64,000 bases of DNA from JAAFHI01 sp039793685 (GTDB lineage Bacteria; Acidobacteriota; Blastocatellia; Chloracidobacteriales; Chloracidobacteriaceae), in the NCBI GenBank assembly GCA_039793685.1, contig JBDRAL010000070.1:28461-92460 (forward strand), given 5' to 3'. Positions 24,996 to 33,852 of this stretch are shown piece by piece. The position numbers were made by a program, and so were the translations under genes. The notes below the pieces were generated by a model, which saw only the letters and a list, made by a program, of their open reading frames with translations, did no database searches and had not been told where the DNA came from. Positions within the stretch are counted from its first letter, which is position 1; each line of letters opens with the position of its first letter.

Positions 24996-25409
24996 GCCCG
25001 GCCCTCAAGGACCGGGCGATTCCTTCCGAAGCTCCGTAATGGTTTTTGAAAAATTATTCCGGTAATAACGATGGGCCAAATTGCCTCGGACAGGCGCGGA
25101 TGCGCCGACAGGTAATAGCCCCACCCGTGAGGGTGGGGTACGCAACGGGTAAAACGCCGAGCCGCAACGCGGCGACACCACCCGTATCGCGTCTTCGACG
25201 CTTTGAAATTGCCTCAAACGCCACCCCACCCTCACGGGTGGGGCTATTGTCTGACGGCGCATCCGCGCCTGTTCGGTGCAATTTCAAACCCACCGTAAAT
25301 TCCGTTTTAAATTTTCAAAGATCATAACGGAGCTAAAAGCAAAGAAATCAACTTGTTAGCCTCGTTCACGAGGCTTGCTTTCGGGTAGCCCGGTCCTTGA
25401 GGGCCGGGC
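24996..25409. repeat. Large nested palindromic element without coding capacity
   Basis: Outer arms 24996-25017 and 25388-25409 are exact 22-bp reverse complements (GCCCGGCCCTCAAGGACCGG core) and each is itself a hairpin. Middle arms of about 55 bp (25087-25142 and 25219-25275) are near-perfect reverse complements containing CAGGCGCGGATGCGCC and CCCCACCCGTGAGGGTGGGG. The centre has ACGGGT/ACCCGT and GCCG/CGGC pairs. No frame longer than about 90 codons is convincing. It lies between convergent genes. It resembles a MITE or repeat-derived hairpin. Confidence 0.85.
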
Positions 25410-25426
25410 TGAAAACGCAAAGGGAT

Positions 25427-26053
25427 TCACCGTCCGCTCGGCGGCGCTTCCGCCGGTTTCTCCTCCGGCTTGACGAGCGGACCGGGTTCGACGTTGAGCA
25501 GGGTGAAGGATTCGAAAAACGTCTGTACGTCGTCGCGGTCGAGGTCGTTGTAATTCGGCGAGGTGTAGACCATCTGGTAAAACTTCATCTTCACAACCAC
25601 GAAGTCCACCCGCCCGAAAACCGTTTTTTCCTCGAACGTCCCGGTGAAAAACACCGCCCGCGCCGGGTAGCCCTTCACGACGTACGGGTCTTCCTGGTCA
25701 ATCGTCGCCTTGAACTTCGGCAGCAGGGTGTTCCGGGCGGCGTCCATGACCTGATCCGGCGTGGCGGTGCCGAGTTCGGCCTTGTCGAAGGTCCGGACGG
25801 CAATCGAACAGTACGGCCCGGACGGCGACAGGCTCGAAAACGCCGTCACCTTGCCGTTCGCGCTCTCCTCGCGCTTGGGTTGTTCGAATCCGCCGGGAAA
25901 AACGCACTTGAAGTTGTTTTCCGCCGAGTCCACCTGCCGACCGATGCGCGGTTTTTCCGTCCGTCCGGGCGTATTGCGGCGTCCGCTCTGGCCGGAAACC
26001 GACCCGAAACCAACCAAAAGCACCAGCAACACCGGGATGAACCTGCTTTTCAT
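25427..26053 (-). CDS. Secreted protein of unknown function, 208 residues
   Basis: The start is the ATG at 26053 with GGAG eight bases upstream. The longer frame to 26149 runs into heptad repeats (SSIFN-type residues) and is rejected. A signal peptide (RFIPVLLVLLVGFGSVSGQ) is followed by a mixed alpha/beta domain (NNFKCVFPGGFEQPKREE, GPYCSIAVRTFDKAELG, PKFKATIDQEDPYVVKGYPAR, DFVVVKMKFYQMVYTSPNY). The pattern is like small periplasmic domains of the PsbP/DUF1795 type, but no diagnostic residue is seen. The C-terminus is Pro/Glu-rich. It is co-directional with comEC. Confidence 0.6.
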   Translation of the reverse strand: MKSRFIPVLLVLLVGFGSVSGQSGRRNTPGRTEKPRIGRQVDSAENNFKCVFPGGFEQPKREESANGKVTAFSSLSPSGPYCSIAVRTFDKAELGTATPDQVMDAARNTLLPKFKATIDQEDPYVVKGYPARAVFFTGTFEEKTVFGRVDFVVVKMKFYQMVYTSPNYNDLDRDDVQTFFESFTLLNVEPGPLVKPEEKPAEAPPSGR

Positions 26054-26072
26054 CGCAACACTCCAGAATTTT

Positions 26073-26275
26073 TGATTGAAGATTGAAGATTTTCGATTGA
26101 ATTGAAGATTGTAGAATGAAGATTTTCGATTGTTTTTCAAAAACTTCAAATTTCAACCATCAAATAGCCCGTTTTTCGATTGCGGGAACACCGTCCGCGA
26201 AAACCGAATTCGAATCCTCTGAAATCGAAAATCTTCAATCTTCAATCTTCAATCGAAAGGCTTCAGCCTTCAGCC
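26073..26275. repeat. Heptad-repeat imperfect palindrome (TTGAAGA type)
   Basis: The left part 26073-26132 reads TTGAAGA-TTGAAGA-TTTTCGA repeatedly. The right part 26216-26275 is TCTTCAA repeats followed by GGCTTCAGCCTTCAGCC, all at a 7-base step and reverse complementary. The right arm encodes the last residues and stop of comEC (26235-26237). Confidence 0.88.
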
Positions 26276-28937
26276 ATCCGCCGTTCGTTTCCGCCGTTAC
26301 CGCTCCGTCGCGGCCGGTTTGCCAGAGGCGCGCGGCGGGAAGCAGTTCGCGGTAGCGATTCACCACTTCCGCGTGCGGATGCCCGAACGGAGAGCGGCGC
26401 GGCGCGCAGAATACGACATGCGCGGCCCCGACGGCGCGGATAAACGCCGACGTACTCGAACTTTTACTCCCGTGGTGCGGCGCTTTCACCACGTCGCAGC
26501 CGAGGGGCACGCCCCGCGCGAGCAGATCCGCCTCGGCGGCGGCCTCGATGTCGCCGGTGAACAGAAAACTTCGCGCGCCGTAGGTCAGTTTGACCACGAG
26601 CGAGCGGTCGTTGTCGGTTTTCAAACTCCCGGAAGGGCCGATGATCGAAAGTCTGACCGCGCCGAACGCGAGTTCGAGCGGGGCGGAAAGTTCGCGGAGC
26701 GGCGTCCCGTGGCGGTGCATCGCCGCCGCGAAGGTTTGAAACGTCCGGTCGGCGGGGTCCACCGGACCATGCCACGCCGCGCCGATGGGAAAGTTCTCCG
26801 CGATTTCCGAAAATGCCTGAATGTGGTCGGAATCCGGGTGCGTCGCGATGACCGCGTCGAGTCGCCGGATGCCCCGCGCCCACAACACCCGCGATACGAC
26901 CCGCTCGCCGATCCCCGGCGCATCTTCTTTAATAAAGGATGAGGATTTTCCCCACTCGCCGGTGCCGCCGCTGTCGATGAGGAGGGTCTGACCATCCGGA
27001 AATTCGACGAGCGCGCAGTCGCCCTGACCGACATCCAGAAAGGTCACCCGCAACACGCTCGGCGCGGGCGCGCGTCGCGGGGGTGCGAGCGTGTACCCGC
27101 CGAAAACCGCCACGAGTAGAAAACCGGCGATCATTTCGAACTTGATGAATTTCGGACGCCGCGCGGGCCGGTCGAGCGGTCGCCAGCGGTCAATGGCGTA
27201 CCCGAGGATGAAAATCCCGGTGCCGAAACCGAGTCCGATTGAAAACGCGCCGGTTTCAAGATGCGGGACGCGGTGGTTGGCGAAGGGAAGCGCCGCGCCC
27301 AGCCCGGCGATTTTGACGAGCAGGGAAACGGCGAGTTCGGCAGCCTGCGCGAGCGGTGAGCTGAGCGACAGCGCGGAGGCCGCGAGGTAGGCCGCGCCGA
27401 CCAGCATCACCGCCGTCATCGCCAGTTCCGCCGCCAGATTTGAAATCACCGCGAACGGCGCGCAGCGGTTGAAGTTGTAAATTTCAAGCGGCAACAGCGC
27501 CAGTTGAACGCACCCGGTCGCCAGCGCCATTCCGAACAGCCACCGCAACCCGTTCTGAAGATTGAACTTCCCGACGCCGACCGCCTCCAGTCGCCCGGCC
27601 AGCCGGGATTTGTCGAGGTTCATCCGGATCGGCGCGGTTTTCTGCTCGGTTCGAAATTCGCGTTCGCTCCAGAACAGAAGTTCGGCGAAGCGGCGCACGC
27701 CGCGCGGTACGGCGGGAGGGAAGGGCGTCCCGCGCCGGGGCTGCCACGCCCCGATCCGGCGGAGCGTCCGGTAGAGCGGCGCGGCCCCGCCCGCGAGCGC
27801 AATGACCGCGGTGAACGTCAGTTGAAAACTCGCCCCAAACAGTTCTTCCGGCGAAATCGCCAGCATCGCCAGTCCGCTTGCTCCGATGACGTTGAGAAAA
27901 TCGGGCTTTCGGTGGACGAGCGACGCGAGTTGCCAGACCGTCACGGCCACCGCCGCGCGCAGGACCGGCGGTTCGTTGCCGACCAGGATCGCGTAGCTCC
28001 ACACGACGCCGAGCAGAATCGCGGCTTTCGGTCCTTCCTTTTTCAAAAAACGGTCGAGCAGTTTGCGGAACGCCGCCGCGAGCAGGGCGAAATGCGAGCC
28101 GGAAATGACGAGCAGGTGAAATGTGCCGCTTCGACGGAAGGCGTCGGCCCAGTCGCTGTCCAGAAAATGCTCGCTCCCGAGCAGGGCGGCGGCGAGGAGT
28201 CCGGCGGTTCGGGGTTGAAAATCGCGGCTCAGGCGGTCGAGTGCTGCCAATCGCAACCGACCGAGACGCGAAAAAAGACTTTTTCGGTTTTCGGACGGTT
28301 CACGGACGATGGAAATCGCCTCGCCGCTCGCGTCAAACCCGTTCCGGTCGAGCCAGTTGCCGAAATCCGGACCACCGGGATTGTTGTACCGGGCGGTGCG
28401 TCCGATGCGTGCCGTCAGCTTCAGCCCGTCGCCGGGCGAAAGCGCGAGGTTTCCCCACTCCGCCACGGTTTCCGGACGATCCAGCGGCAGCGTCAGCCGG
28501 ATGCGTCCACGCACGGGCCGCCAGGTTTCGGTTTGTAAACCTGTGACTGAAACCGTCAGGCGGACCCGTCCAAGGGCCGGCTCCGGCCAGTCTTCGAGCG
28601 CGCCGGTCAGTTCAACCGGATCGTCGTCGTTCTGTCGGAGAATCAGATTCCGGAGTCGGTCCGGCGCTTCCCGGCTTTGACATTCGGCTGATTCACGCCA
28701 CCCGCCGCCGGAAAAACAGGCCAGCAGGAAAAAAAACGGCATGAGTCGGCGAATGGCAGGCCGCTTCCGGTTGAACGCGCCGAAAAGCAGGAAAAAAGCG
28801 ACGGCGACCAGCCACGCCGATGGAGGGGTGGGGAAGGCGTACCGGGAGAATCCGACGCCAACCGCGAAAAACCATGCCGCCGACCACAAGGGACGGCGCA
28901 TGAACGGGATACGGGGATTTGTTAAAAGTGCTTTCAT
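26235..28937 (-). CDS. comEC: ComEC/Rec2 DNA-uptake channel
   Basis: This 900-residue inner-membrane channel carries transforming single-stranded DNA into the cytosol. An N-terminal DUF4131-type segment (WSAAWFFAVGVGFSRYAFP), a Competence domain with many hydrophobic helices (residues about 240-560; HLLVISGSHFALLAAAF is the usual start), and a C-terminal metallo-beta-lactamase-fold domain (VTFLDVGQGDCALVEFPDGQ, LIDSGG, ATHPDSDHIQAF with the THxDxDH metal motif, KAPHHGSKSS) are all present. Length is typical of full ComEC. The last 10 residues (LKAEAFRLKIED region) come from a heptad arm. The nearby pil genes fit a pilus-plus-ComEC uptake system. Confidence 0.93.
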   Translation of the reverse strand: MKALLTNPRIPFMRRPLWSAAWFFAVGVGFSRYAFPTPPSAWLVAVAFFLLFGAFNRKRPAIRRLMPFFFLLACFSGGGWRESAECQSREAPDRLRNLILRQNDDDPVELTGALEDWPEPALGRVRLTVSVTGLQTETWRPVRGRIRLTLPLDRPETVAEWGNLALSPGDGLKLTARIGRTARYNNPGGPDFGNWLDRNGFDASGEAISIVREPSENRKSLFSRLGRLRLAALDRLSRDFQPRTAGLLAAALLGSEHFLDSDWADAFRRSGTFHLLVISGSHFALLAAAFRKLLDRFLKKEGPKAAILLGVVWSYAILVGNEPPVLRAAVAVTVWQLASLVHRKPDFLNVIGASGLAMLAISPEELFGASFQLTFTAVIALAGGAAPLYRTLRRIGAWQPRRGTPFPPAVPRGVRRFAELLFWSEREFRTEQKTAPIRMNLDKSRLAGRLEAVGVGKFNLQNGLRWLFGMALATGCVQLALLPLEIYNFNRCAPFAVISNLAAELAMTAVMLVGAAYLAASALSLSSPLAQAAELAVSLLVKIAGLGAALPFANHRVPHLETGAFSIGLGFGTGIFILGYAIDRWRPLDRPARRPKFIKFEMIAGFLLVAVFGGYTLAPPRRAPAPSVLRVTFLDVGQGDCALVEFPDGQTLLIDSGGTGEWGKSSSFIKEDAPGIGERVVSRVLWARGIRRLDAVIATHPDSDHIQAFSEIAENFPIGAAWHGPVDPADRTFQTFAAAMHRHGTPLRELSAPLELAFGAVRLSIIGPSGSLKTDNDRSLVVKLTYGARSFLFTGDIEAAAEADLLARGVPLGCDVVKAPHHGSKSSSTSAFIRAVGAAHVVFCAPRRSPFGHPHAEVVNRYRELLPAARLWQTGRDGAVTAETNGGWLKAEAFRLKIED

Positions 28938-28973
28938 CGTCATTTCCGACTAGCACTTTGAATGCCACAATGC

Positions 28974-29002
28974 TTGACATCATCCCGGCCCTTCACTATT
29001 TT
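28974..29002 (+). promoter_or_regulatory. Candidate promoter of the pilB-pilT-pilC cluster
   Basis: TTGACA at 28974-28979 and TATTTT at 28997-29002 are separated by exactly 17 bases, about 100 bases upstream of pilB. The spacing and -35 match are the best in the window after the histone-like gene. Confidence 0.6.
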
Positions 29003-29105
29003 GCGGTCAGTTCCGCTCACAATTGTACGGTTCAGCCTTCTTCCAGGGTTATCACCCCCGCACTGACGCGTTTTCGTCGCATTTCATCTCTCTAGGTGAA
29101 GCCGC

Positions 29106-30977
29106 ATGTCCGCAAAGCTCGGCGAAGTCCTCCTCAAGGAAGGACTGATTACACCGCAACAGCTCAAGGAAGCGCTCGATTTCCAGCGCGCCAACGGTGG
29201 TCGCCTCGGTTCGATCTTCGTGACGCTCGGTCTGGTCAAGGATGAAGCCGTCACTTCCGTCCTGAGCCGACAGTACGGCGTGCCCGCCGTCAATCTCGAC
29301 ATGTTCGAGGTTGACCCGAACGCCGTCCGGCTGCTGCCCGAGGAAACATCCCGGAAGTACATGGTGCTTCCGCTCGCCCGCAACGGCTCGACGATGACGC
29401 TCGCGATGGTCGATCCGGCCAATGTCTTCGCGATTGACGACATCAAGTTCATGACCGGTCTGAGCGTCGAACAGGTCGTCGTCTCGGAACTCGCCATCGA
29501 GCGTGCCATCGCCCGCTACTACGCCCCGGAAAAGGGCCTCGTCCTCGCCGACAAGCTTGGAAGCGAGTTTGGCGCGGGCTTCAACGACCAGTTCAACGCG
29601 AACCCCTTCGGCGGGATGAGCGGAATGGGCGGAATGGGTGGAATGGGCGGTGGCCCCGCGGCTCCGCCGGTCAACCTTGAGGAGGCGATGAGTGAAATCG
29701 CCGACAACCTCGATACCGACGTTGACCTCGTGGACGAGCCGGAAGACGTTCTCGACGCCACCGGACGCGGTTCGGAAGAAGCCCCGGTCGTCAAACTGGT
29801 CAACATGATTCTGGTGAGTTCGCTCGAATACGGGGCCAGCGACATTCACATCGAGCCGTATGAAAAGGAATTTCGGGTCCGCTTCCGCGTGGACGGTATC
29901 CTCAAGGAAGTGATGCGCCCGCCGATGAAGATGCGCGCTCCGCTGACCTCGCGCATCAAGATCATGTCGAAACTCGACATCGCGGAAACCCGGCTTCCGC
30001 AGGACGGCCGCATCAAGATCAAGCTCAAGCGCGACAACGGCACGCGCGACCTCGACTTCCGCGTTTCGACGCTTCCGACCCTCTGGGGCGAGAAAATCGT
30101 GCTTCGGCTGCTCGACAAGGAAAAGCTGATGCTCGACATGACGAAGCTCGGCTTTGAACCGGAGAGCCTCGAACGCTTCAAGCGGCAGATTTCAAAACCG
30201 TACGGGATGGTTCTCGTCACCGGTCCGACCGGCTCCGGCAAGACCAACACCCTCTATTCGGCACTTTCCAGCCTGAACACGCCCGACACCAACATCATGA
30301 CCGCCGAAGACCCGGTCGAGTTCAACCTCGCCGGAATCAACCAGGTCCAGATGAAGGAGCAGATCGGCCTGAACTTCGCCGCCGCGCTCCGGTCGTTTTT
30401 GCGACAGGACCCGAACATCGTGCTGGTCGGCGAGATTCGCGACTTCGAAACCGCCGAAATCGCGGTCAAGGCGTCGTTGACGGGCCACCTTGTACTTTCG
30501 ACGCTGCACACCAACGACGCGCCCTCGACGGTCAGCCGCCTGATGAACATGGGCATCGAGCCGTTTCTCGTCGCGACGTCGGTCAATCTCATTCAGGCAC
30601 AAAGACTTATCCGGCGCATTTGTACCGAGTGCAAGGCTCCGGCCCGGGCCCAGCCGCCTGCCCAATCCCTGATCGAACTTGGTTTCACCCCTGAAGAAGC
30701 CTCCAAAATCAAGATCGTGGAAGGCTCCGGCAAGTCGATCAACGGCGGGGAATGCCCGAAGTGCAAGGGATCGGGCTACAAGGGCCGCGTCGGCCTTTAC
30801 GAAGTCATGGAAATGAACGACGAACTGCGCGAACTCATCCTGATCGGGGCTTCGGCGCTGGAACTGCGCAAGAAAGCCATCGAACACGGCATGCTCACGC
30901 TGCGTCGCAGCGGTTTGCGAAAAATCATGGACGGCGTCACGACCATCGAGGAAGTGGTGCGGGAAACCGTTTTGTAA
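29106..30977 (+). CDS. pilB: Type IV pilus assembly ATPase
   Basis: The 623-residue extension motor hydrolyses ATP to assemble pilins. An N-terminal MshEN/T2SSE_N domain (LGEVLLKEGLITPQQLKEAL) is followed by a Gly-Met-rich linker (GMSGMGGMGGMGGG, about residues 175-190), a catalytic domain with Walker A GPTGSGKT (about 372), the Asp box (LRQDPNIVLVGEIRD), the His box (GHLVLSTLHTNDA), and a tetracysteine zinc site (ICTECKAP and CPKCKGSGYKG). The length is somewhat above the usual 560-570, mainly because of the Gly-Met linker. It leads a same-strand pilB-pilT-pilC row. A heptad palindrome follows the stop codon. Confidence 0.95.
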   Translation: MSAKLGEVLLKEGLITPQQLKEALDFQRANGGRLGSIFVTLGLVKDEAVTSVLSRQYGVPAVNLDMFEVDPNAVRLLPEETSRKYMVLPLARNGSTMTLAMVDPANVFAIDDIKFMTGLSVEQVVVSELAIERAIARYYAPEKGLVLADKLGSEFGAGFNDQFNANPFGGMSGMGGMGGMGGGPAAPPVNLEEAMSEIADNLDTDVDLVDEPEDVLDATGRGSEEAPVVKLVNMILVSSLEYGASDIHIEPYEKEFRVRFRVDGILKEVMRPPMKMRAPLTSRIKIMSKLDIAETRLPQDGRIKIKLKRDNGTRDLDFRVSTLPTLWGEKIVLRLLDKEKLMLDMTKLGFEPESLERFKRQISKPYGMVLVTGPTGSGKTNTLYSALSSLNTPDTNIMTAEDPVEFNLAGINQVQMKEQIGLNFAAALRSFLRQDPNIVLVGEIRDFETAEIAVKASLTGHLVLSTLHTNDAPSTVSRLMNMGIEPFLVATSVNLIQAQRLIRRICTECKAPARAQPPAQSLIELGFTPEEASKIKIVEGSGKSINGGECPKCKGSGYKGRVGLYEVMEMNDELRELILIGASALELRKKAIEHGMLTLRRSGLRKIMDGVTTIEEVVRETVL

Positions 30978-31140
30978 AGGTGTCGGGTATCGGGTATCGG
31001 GTTTCAGGTAAAACCGGTTTTGAGTGTTCTGTGTCGAGTTTTGAGTTTTTCGGCTGAAATTCGTTTTGAACTCAAAACTGAAAACTCGAAATTCAAAATT
31101 TTGTCTTGACCTGAAACCTGAAACCCGACACCCGAAACCT
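30978..31140. repeat. Heptad-repeat imperfect palindrome (GGTATCG / AACCTGA type)
   Basis: The left arm 30978-31009 (GGTATCG-GGTATCG-GGTTTCA) starts at the pilB stop codon. The right arm 31108-31140 (ACCTGA-AACCTGA-AACCCGA-CACCCGA) is its approximate reverse complement. Inner arms (GAGTTTTGAG near 31037, and CTCAAAACTGAAAACTC near 31071) add a second level. It lies between pilB and pilT. Confidence 0.9.
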
Positions 31141-31157
31141 TCTTTTTGGAGGGCACA

Positions 31158-32339
31158 ATGTCAACGAACCTGGTGTTGAGCGATTTGCTGCGCAAGATGA
31201 TCGAACTGGGCGGTTCGGATCTTCACATTACGACGAACTCGCCGCCGCAGGTTCGCGTGGACGGCCATTTGCGCCCGCTTGATTTTCCGGAAATGACGCC
31301 GGCCGACACCAAGCAGTTGGCCTATTCGGTGTTGACCGACGCCCAGAAACACCGCTTCGAGGAAACGCTCGAACTCGACTTCTCCTTCGGTATCAAGGGG
31401 ATGTCGCGCTTTCGGGCGAACCTGTTCAACCAGCGCGGCGCGGTGGGCGCGGTCTTTCGGGCGATTCCGTATGAAATCCGGACCTTCGATGCGCTCGGTC
31501 TGCCCCCCATCGTCAAGAAATTGTGCGAAAAGCCCCGCGGACTGATTCTTGTGACCGGACCGACCGGTTCGGGCAAGTCCACGACGCTCGCCTCGATGAT
31601 CGACAAGGTCAATCAGGACCGTCACGAGCACATCATCACCATCGAGGACCCGATCGAATTTCTCCATCCGCACAAGAACTGTCTGGTGAACCAGCGGGAA
31701 GTTCACGCGGATACCCACAGCTTTTCCAACTCGCTGCGCGCCGCCCTCCGTCAGGACCCGGACGTGGTGCTGATCGGGGAAATGCGCGACCTTGAAACGG
31801 TGGAAACGGCGCTCCGCATCGCCGAAACGGGCCACTTGACGTTCGGTACGCTCCACACCAACTCGGCCTACTCGACCATCAACCGTATCATCGACATCTT
31901 CCCGGCCCACCAGCAGTCCCAGATCCGGACCCAGTTGAGCCTCGTACTCGAAGGCGTCCTCTGTCAGTCGCTGCTGCCGAAGGCCAACGGGCAGGGCCGG
32001 TGCATGGCGCTGGAAATTCTGGTGCCCAACTCGGCCATCCGGAACCTCATCCGCGAGGACAAGATTCACCAGATTTACGGGATGATGCAGACCGGGCAGG
32101 ACAAGTTCGGGATGCAGACCTTCAATCAGGCGCTGCTGAGTCTCTATCTGCAACGTCAGATTACGCTTGAACTGGCCATGGCGCGTTCGCACAACGCCGA
32201 CGAGCTTCAGGATCTGATCAACCGGGCCACCGCCGGAATGGCGGGTGGGCCGGGCGTGCCGCCGGGCGGACGTCCGATGCCCCCGGGCGGACCGGGCCAG
32301 CGTCCCGGCATGCCGCCCCCTCCGGGCATGCGGCGCTGA
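31158..32339 (+). CDS. pilT: Twitching motility retraction ATPase
   Basis: The 393-residue motor depolymerises the pilus. The start is the ATG at 31158 after GGAGGG. An N-terminal PAS-like half (LGGSDLHITTNSPPQVRVDG) precedes Walker A GPTGSGKSTTLASM (about 133-146), TIEDPIEF, the Asp box with RQDPDVVLIGEMRD and the His box GHLTFGTLHTNSA, with AIRNLIREDK near the end as in the PilT family. The last 30 residues are an unusual Gly-Pro-Met-rich extension (GGPGVPPGGRPMPPGGPGQR). It is same-strand with pilB and pilC. Confidence 0.95.
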   Translation: MSTNLVLSDLLRKMIELGGSDLHITTNSPPQVRVDGHLRPLDFPEMTPADTKQLAYSVLTDAQKHRFEETLELDFSFGIKGMSRFRANLFNQRGAVGAVFRAIPYEIRTFDALGLPPIVKKLCEKPRGLILVTGPTGSGKSTTLASMIDKVNQDRHEHIITIEDPIEFLHPHKNCLVNQREVHADTHSFSNSLRAALRQDPDVVLIGEMRDLETVETALRIAETGHLTFGTLHTNSAYSTINRIIDIFPAHQQSQIRTQLSLVLEGVLCQSLLPKANGQGRCMALEILVPNSAIRNLIREDKIHQIYGMMQTGQDKFGMQTFNQALLSLYLQRQITLELAMARSHNADELQDLINRATAGMAGGPGVPPGGRPMPPGGPGQRPGMPPPPGMRR

Positions 32340-32439
32340 ACCGGCTGGCCGAAATGACTTTGAAAAGGGAAAACACTGGATTTTTCACGCTCTCGTCCGG
32401 GTTTCCCTTTTCCCTGCTTTTCAAGACCAGGGCATCCAT

Positions 32440-32565
32440 CTAAGATGACGGCACGCTGAACAACGTTCAAGGAAATCGTGCCGCCCTCAGTCAAGGGGAA
32501 ATCGCCGAGTCGGGAGACGTGTAGGTACCGCACAGGTTCCTCCGGGTTCTCCACCGGCCGAAGGA
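32440..32565 (+). other. Possible structured leader of pilC
   Basis: Three stems can be drawn: GGCACG with CGTGCC enclosing TGAAC-AAC-GTTCA; CCCT-CAGTCA-AGGG; and CGGGAGA near 32510 with TTCTCC near 32546. The span ends at the pilC ribosome site. It does not match a recognised riboswitch. A longer inverted pair (GAAAAGGGAAA and TTTCCCTTTTC at about 32362-32413) lies before it and may end or attenuate pilT transcripts. Confidence 0.25.
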
Positions 32566-32576
32566 GCTGATTGACT

Positions 32577-33800
32577 ATGCCGACCTACGTCTATACCGGA
32601 CGCAACCAGATGAATCAGGCCGTTCGGGGCGAACGAAGCGCCCAGAACCGTGAGCAGCTTGAATCGATGCTTCGCAAGGAGCAGGTCACGCTGCTCAGCG
32701 TCAAGGAAAAGGGCAAGGACATCTCGCTTCCCCGACTCGGGGCGTCACAAAAGGTCAAGTCCAAGGAACTCGCCATCTTCACCAAGCAGTTCTCGGTCAT
32801 GATCGACGCAGGTCTTCCACTCGTTCAGTGTCTTGAGATTCTGGCGAGCCAGCAGGAAAACAAGTACTTCAAGCAGGTCCTGACCCAGATTCGGTCGGAC
32901 GTTGAGTCCGGAGCGACGCTTTCGGAGTCGATGGGACGGCATCCGAAGGTTTTTGAAAACCTCTATGTCAACATGGTTGCCGCCGGTGAGACGGGCGGTA
33001 TTCTGGACGTCATTCTTCAGCGGTTGTCGATTTACATCGAGAAAATCGTCAAGCTGAAATCGGACGTCATCTCGGCCCTGATTTACCCGTCGGCGGTCAT
33101 CGTTCTGGCGATCGTCGTCGTGTCGGTCATCATGATCGTGGTGATTCCGGCGTTTCGGAACATCTTCGAAGGTCTCGTCGGTCCCGGCGAACGGCTTCCG
33201 TTGCCGACCGAAATCGTCATCGCCATCAGTTCCTTCATGTCGAGTTACTGGTGGCTGCTCGGCATCATTCTGGCGGCCATCTTCTTTGCGCTCCGGTCTT
33301 ACTACAACACCCCGAACGGACGTCTTCAGATTGACGGGATCATGCTCAAGCTTCCCGTTCTCGGCCAGATTCTTCTGAAAATTGCGGTTTCCCGCTTTTC
33401 GCGTACGCTCTCGACGTTGCTGTCAAGCGGTGTTCCGATCCTCGAATCCCTCGACATCACCGCCCGTACCGCCGGAAACGTGGTCGTCGGGAATGCCATT
33501 TCACGGGTTCGGACTTCAATCGAACAAGGGCAGACCATCGTTGAACCATTGAAAGCCAGCGGGGTGTTCCCGCCGATGGTGTGCCAGATGATCGGTGTCG
33601 GCGAACAGACGGGCGCCCTCGACGCCATGCTTTCGAAAATCGCCGATTTCTATGAACAGGAAGTGGATGCCGCCATCGCCAACCTGCTCACCCTGATTGA
33701 GCCGGTCATGATTGCCTTCCTCGGGGTGACCATCGGGGGCATCGTCATCGCCATGTACCTGCCGCTGTTCACGCTGGTCGGAAAACTCGCCGGAAAGTAA
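32577..33800 (+). CDS. pilC: Type IV pilus inner-membrane platform protein
   Basis: The 407-residue platform protein of the T2SSF family has two repeated cytosolic domains, with (ELAIFTKQFSVMIDAGLPLVQ) and (SRFSRTLSTLLSSGVPILES) as the paired starts. Hydrophobic segments lie around VIVLAIVVVSVIMIVVIPAF, WWLLGIILAAIFFAL and IAFLGVTIGGIVIAMYLPLF. These are family hallmarks. The ATG at 32577 has AAGGAG ten bases upstream. It couples the PilB/PilT motors to pilin. It ends at a bidirectional terminator. Confidence 0.95.
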   Translation: MPTYVYTGRNQMNQAVRGERSAQNREQLESMLRKEQVTLLSVKEKGKDISLPRLGASQKVKSKELAIFTKQFSVMIDAGLPLVQCLEILASQQENKYFKQVLTQIRSDVESGATLSESMGRHPKVFENLYVNMVAAGETGGILDVILQRLSIYIEKIVKLKSDVISALIYPSAVIVLAIVVVSVIMIVVIPAFRNIFEGLVGPGERLPLPTEIVIAISSFMSSYWWLLGIILAAIFFALRSYYNTPNGRLQIDGIMLKLPVLGQILLKIAVSRFSRTLSTLLSSGVPILESLDITARTAGNVVVGNAISRVRTSIEQGQTIVEPLKASGVFPPMVCQMIGVGEQTGALDAMLSKIADFYEQEVDAAIANLLTLIEPVMIAFLGVTIGGIVIAMYLPLFTLVGKLAGK

Positions 33801-33822
33801 CCGTTCGAACGGGCAAACGTTC

Positions 33823-33849
33823 AAAAGGGCCGCGGTGGCGGCCCTTTTT
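33823..33849. terminator. Bidirectional terminator
   Basis: Stem GGGCCGC-GGTG-GCGGCCC is flanked by AAAA and TTTTT. It serves pilC on the plus strand and the L,D-transpeptidase gene on the minus strand. Confidence 0.85.
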
Positions 33850-33852
33850 CGT

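Noticed and set aside
24986..25426. Short frames of 60-95 codons inside the nested palindrome
   Set aside because: They run across the inverted arms, differ on each strand and lack ribosome sites.
32440..32565. Cyclic-di-GMP or cobalamin riboswitch before pilC
   Set aside because: The GAGTCGGGAGAC stretch looked suggestive but conserved core elements of either class are missing; left only as a low-confidence structured leader.
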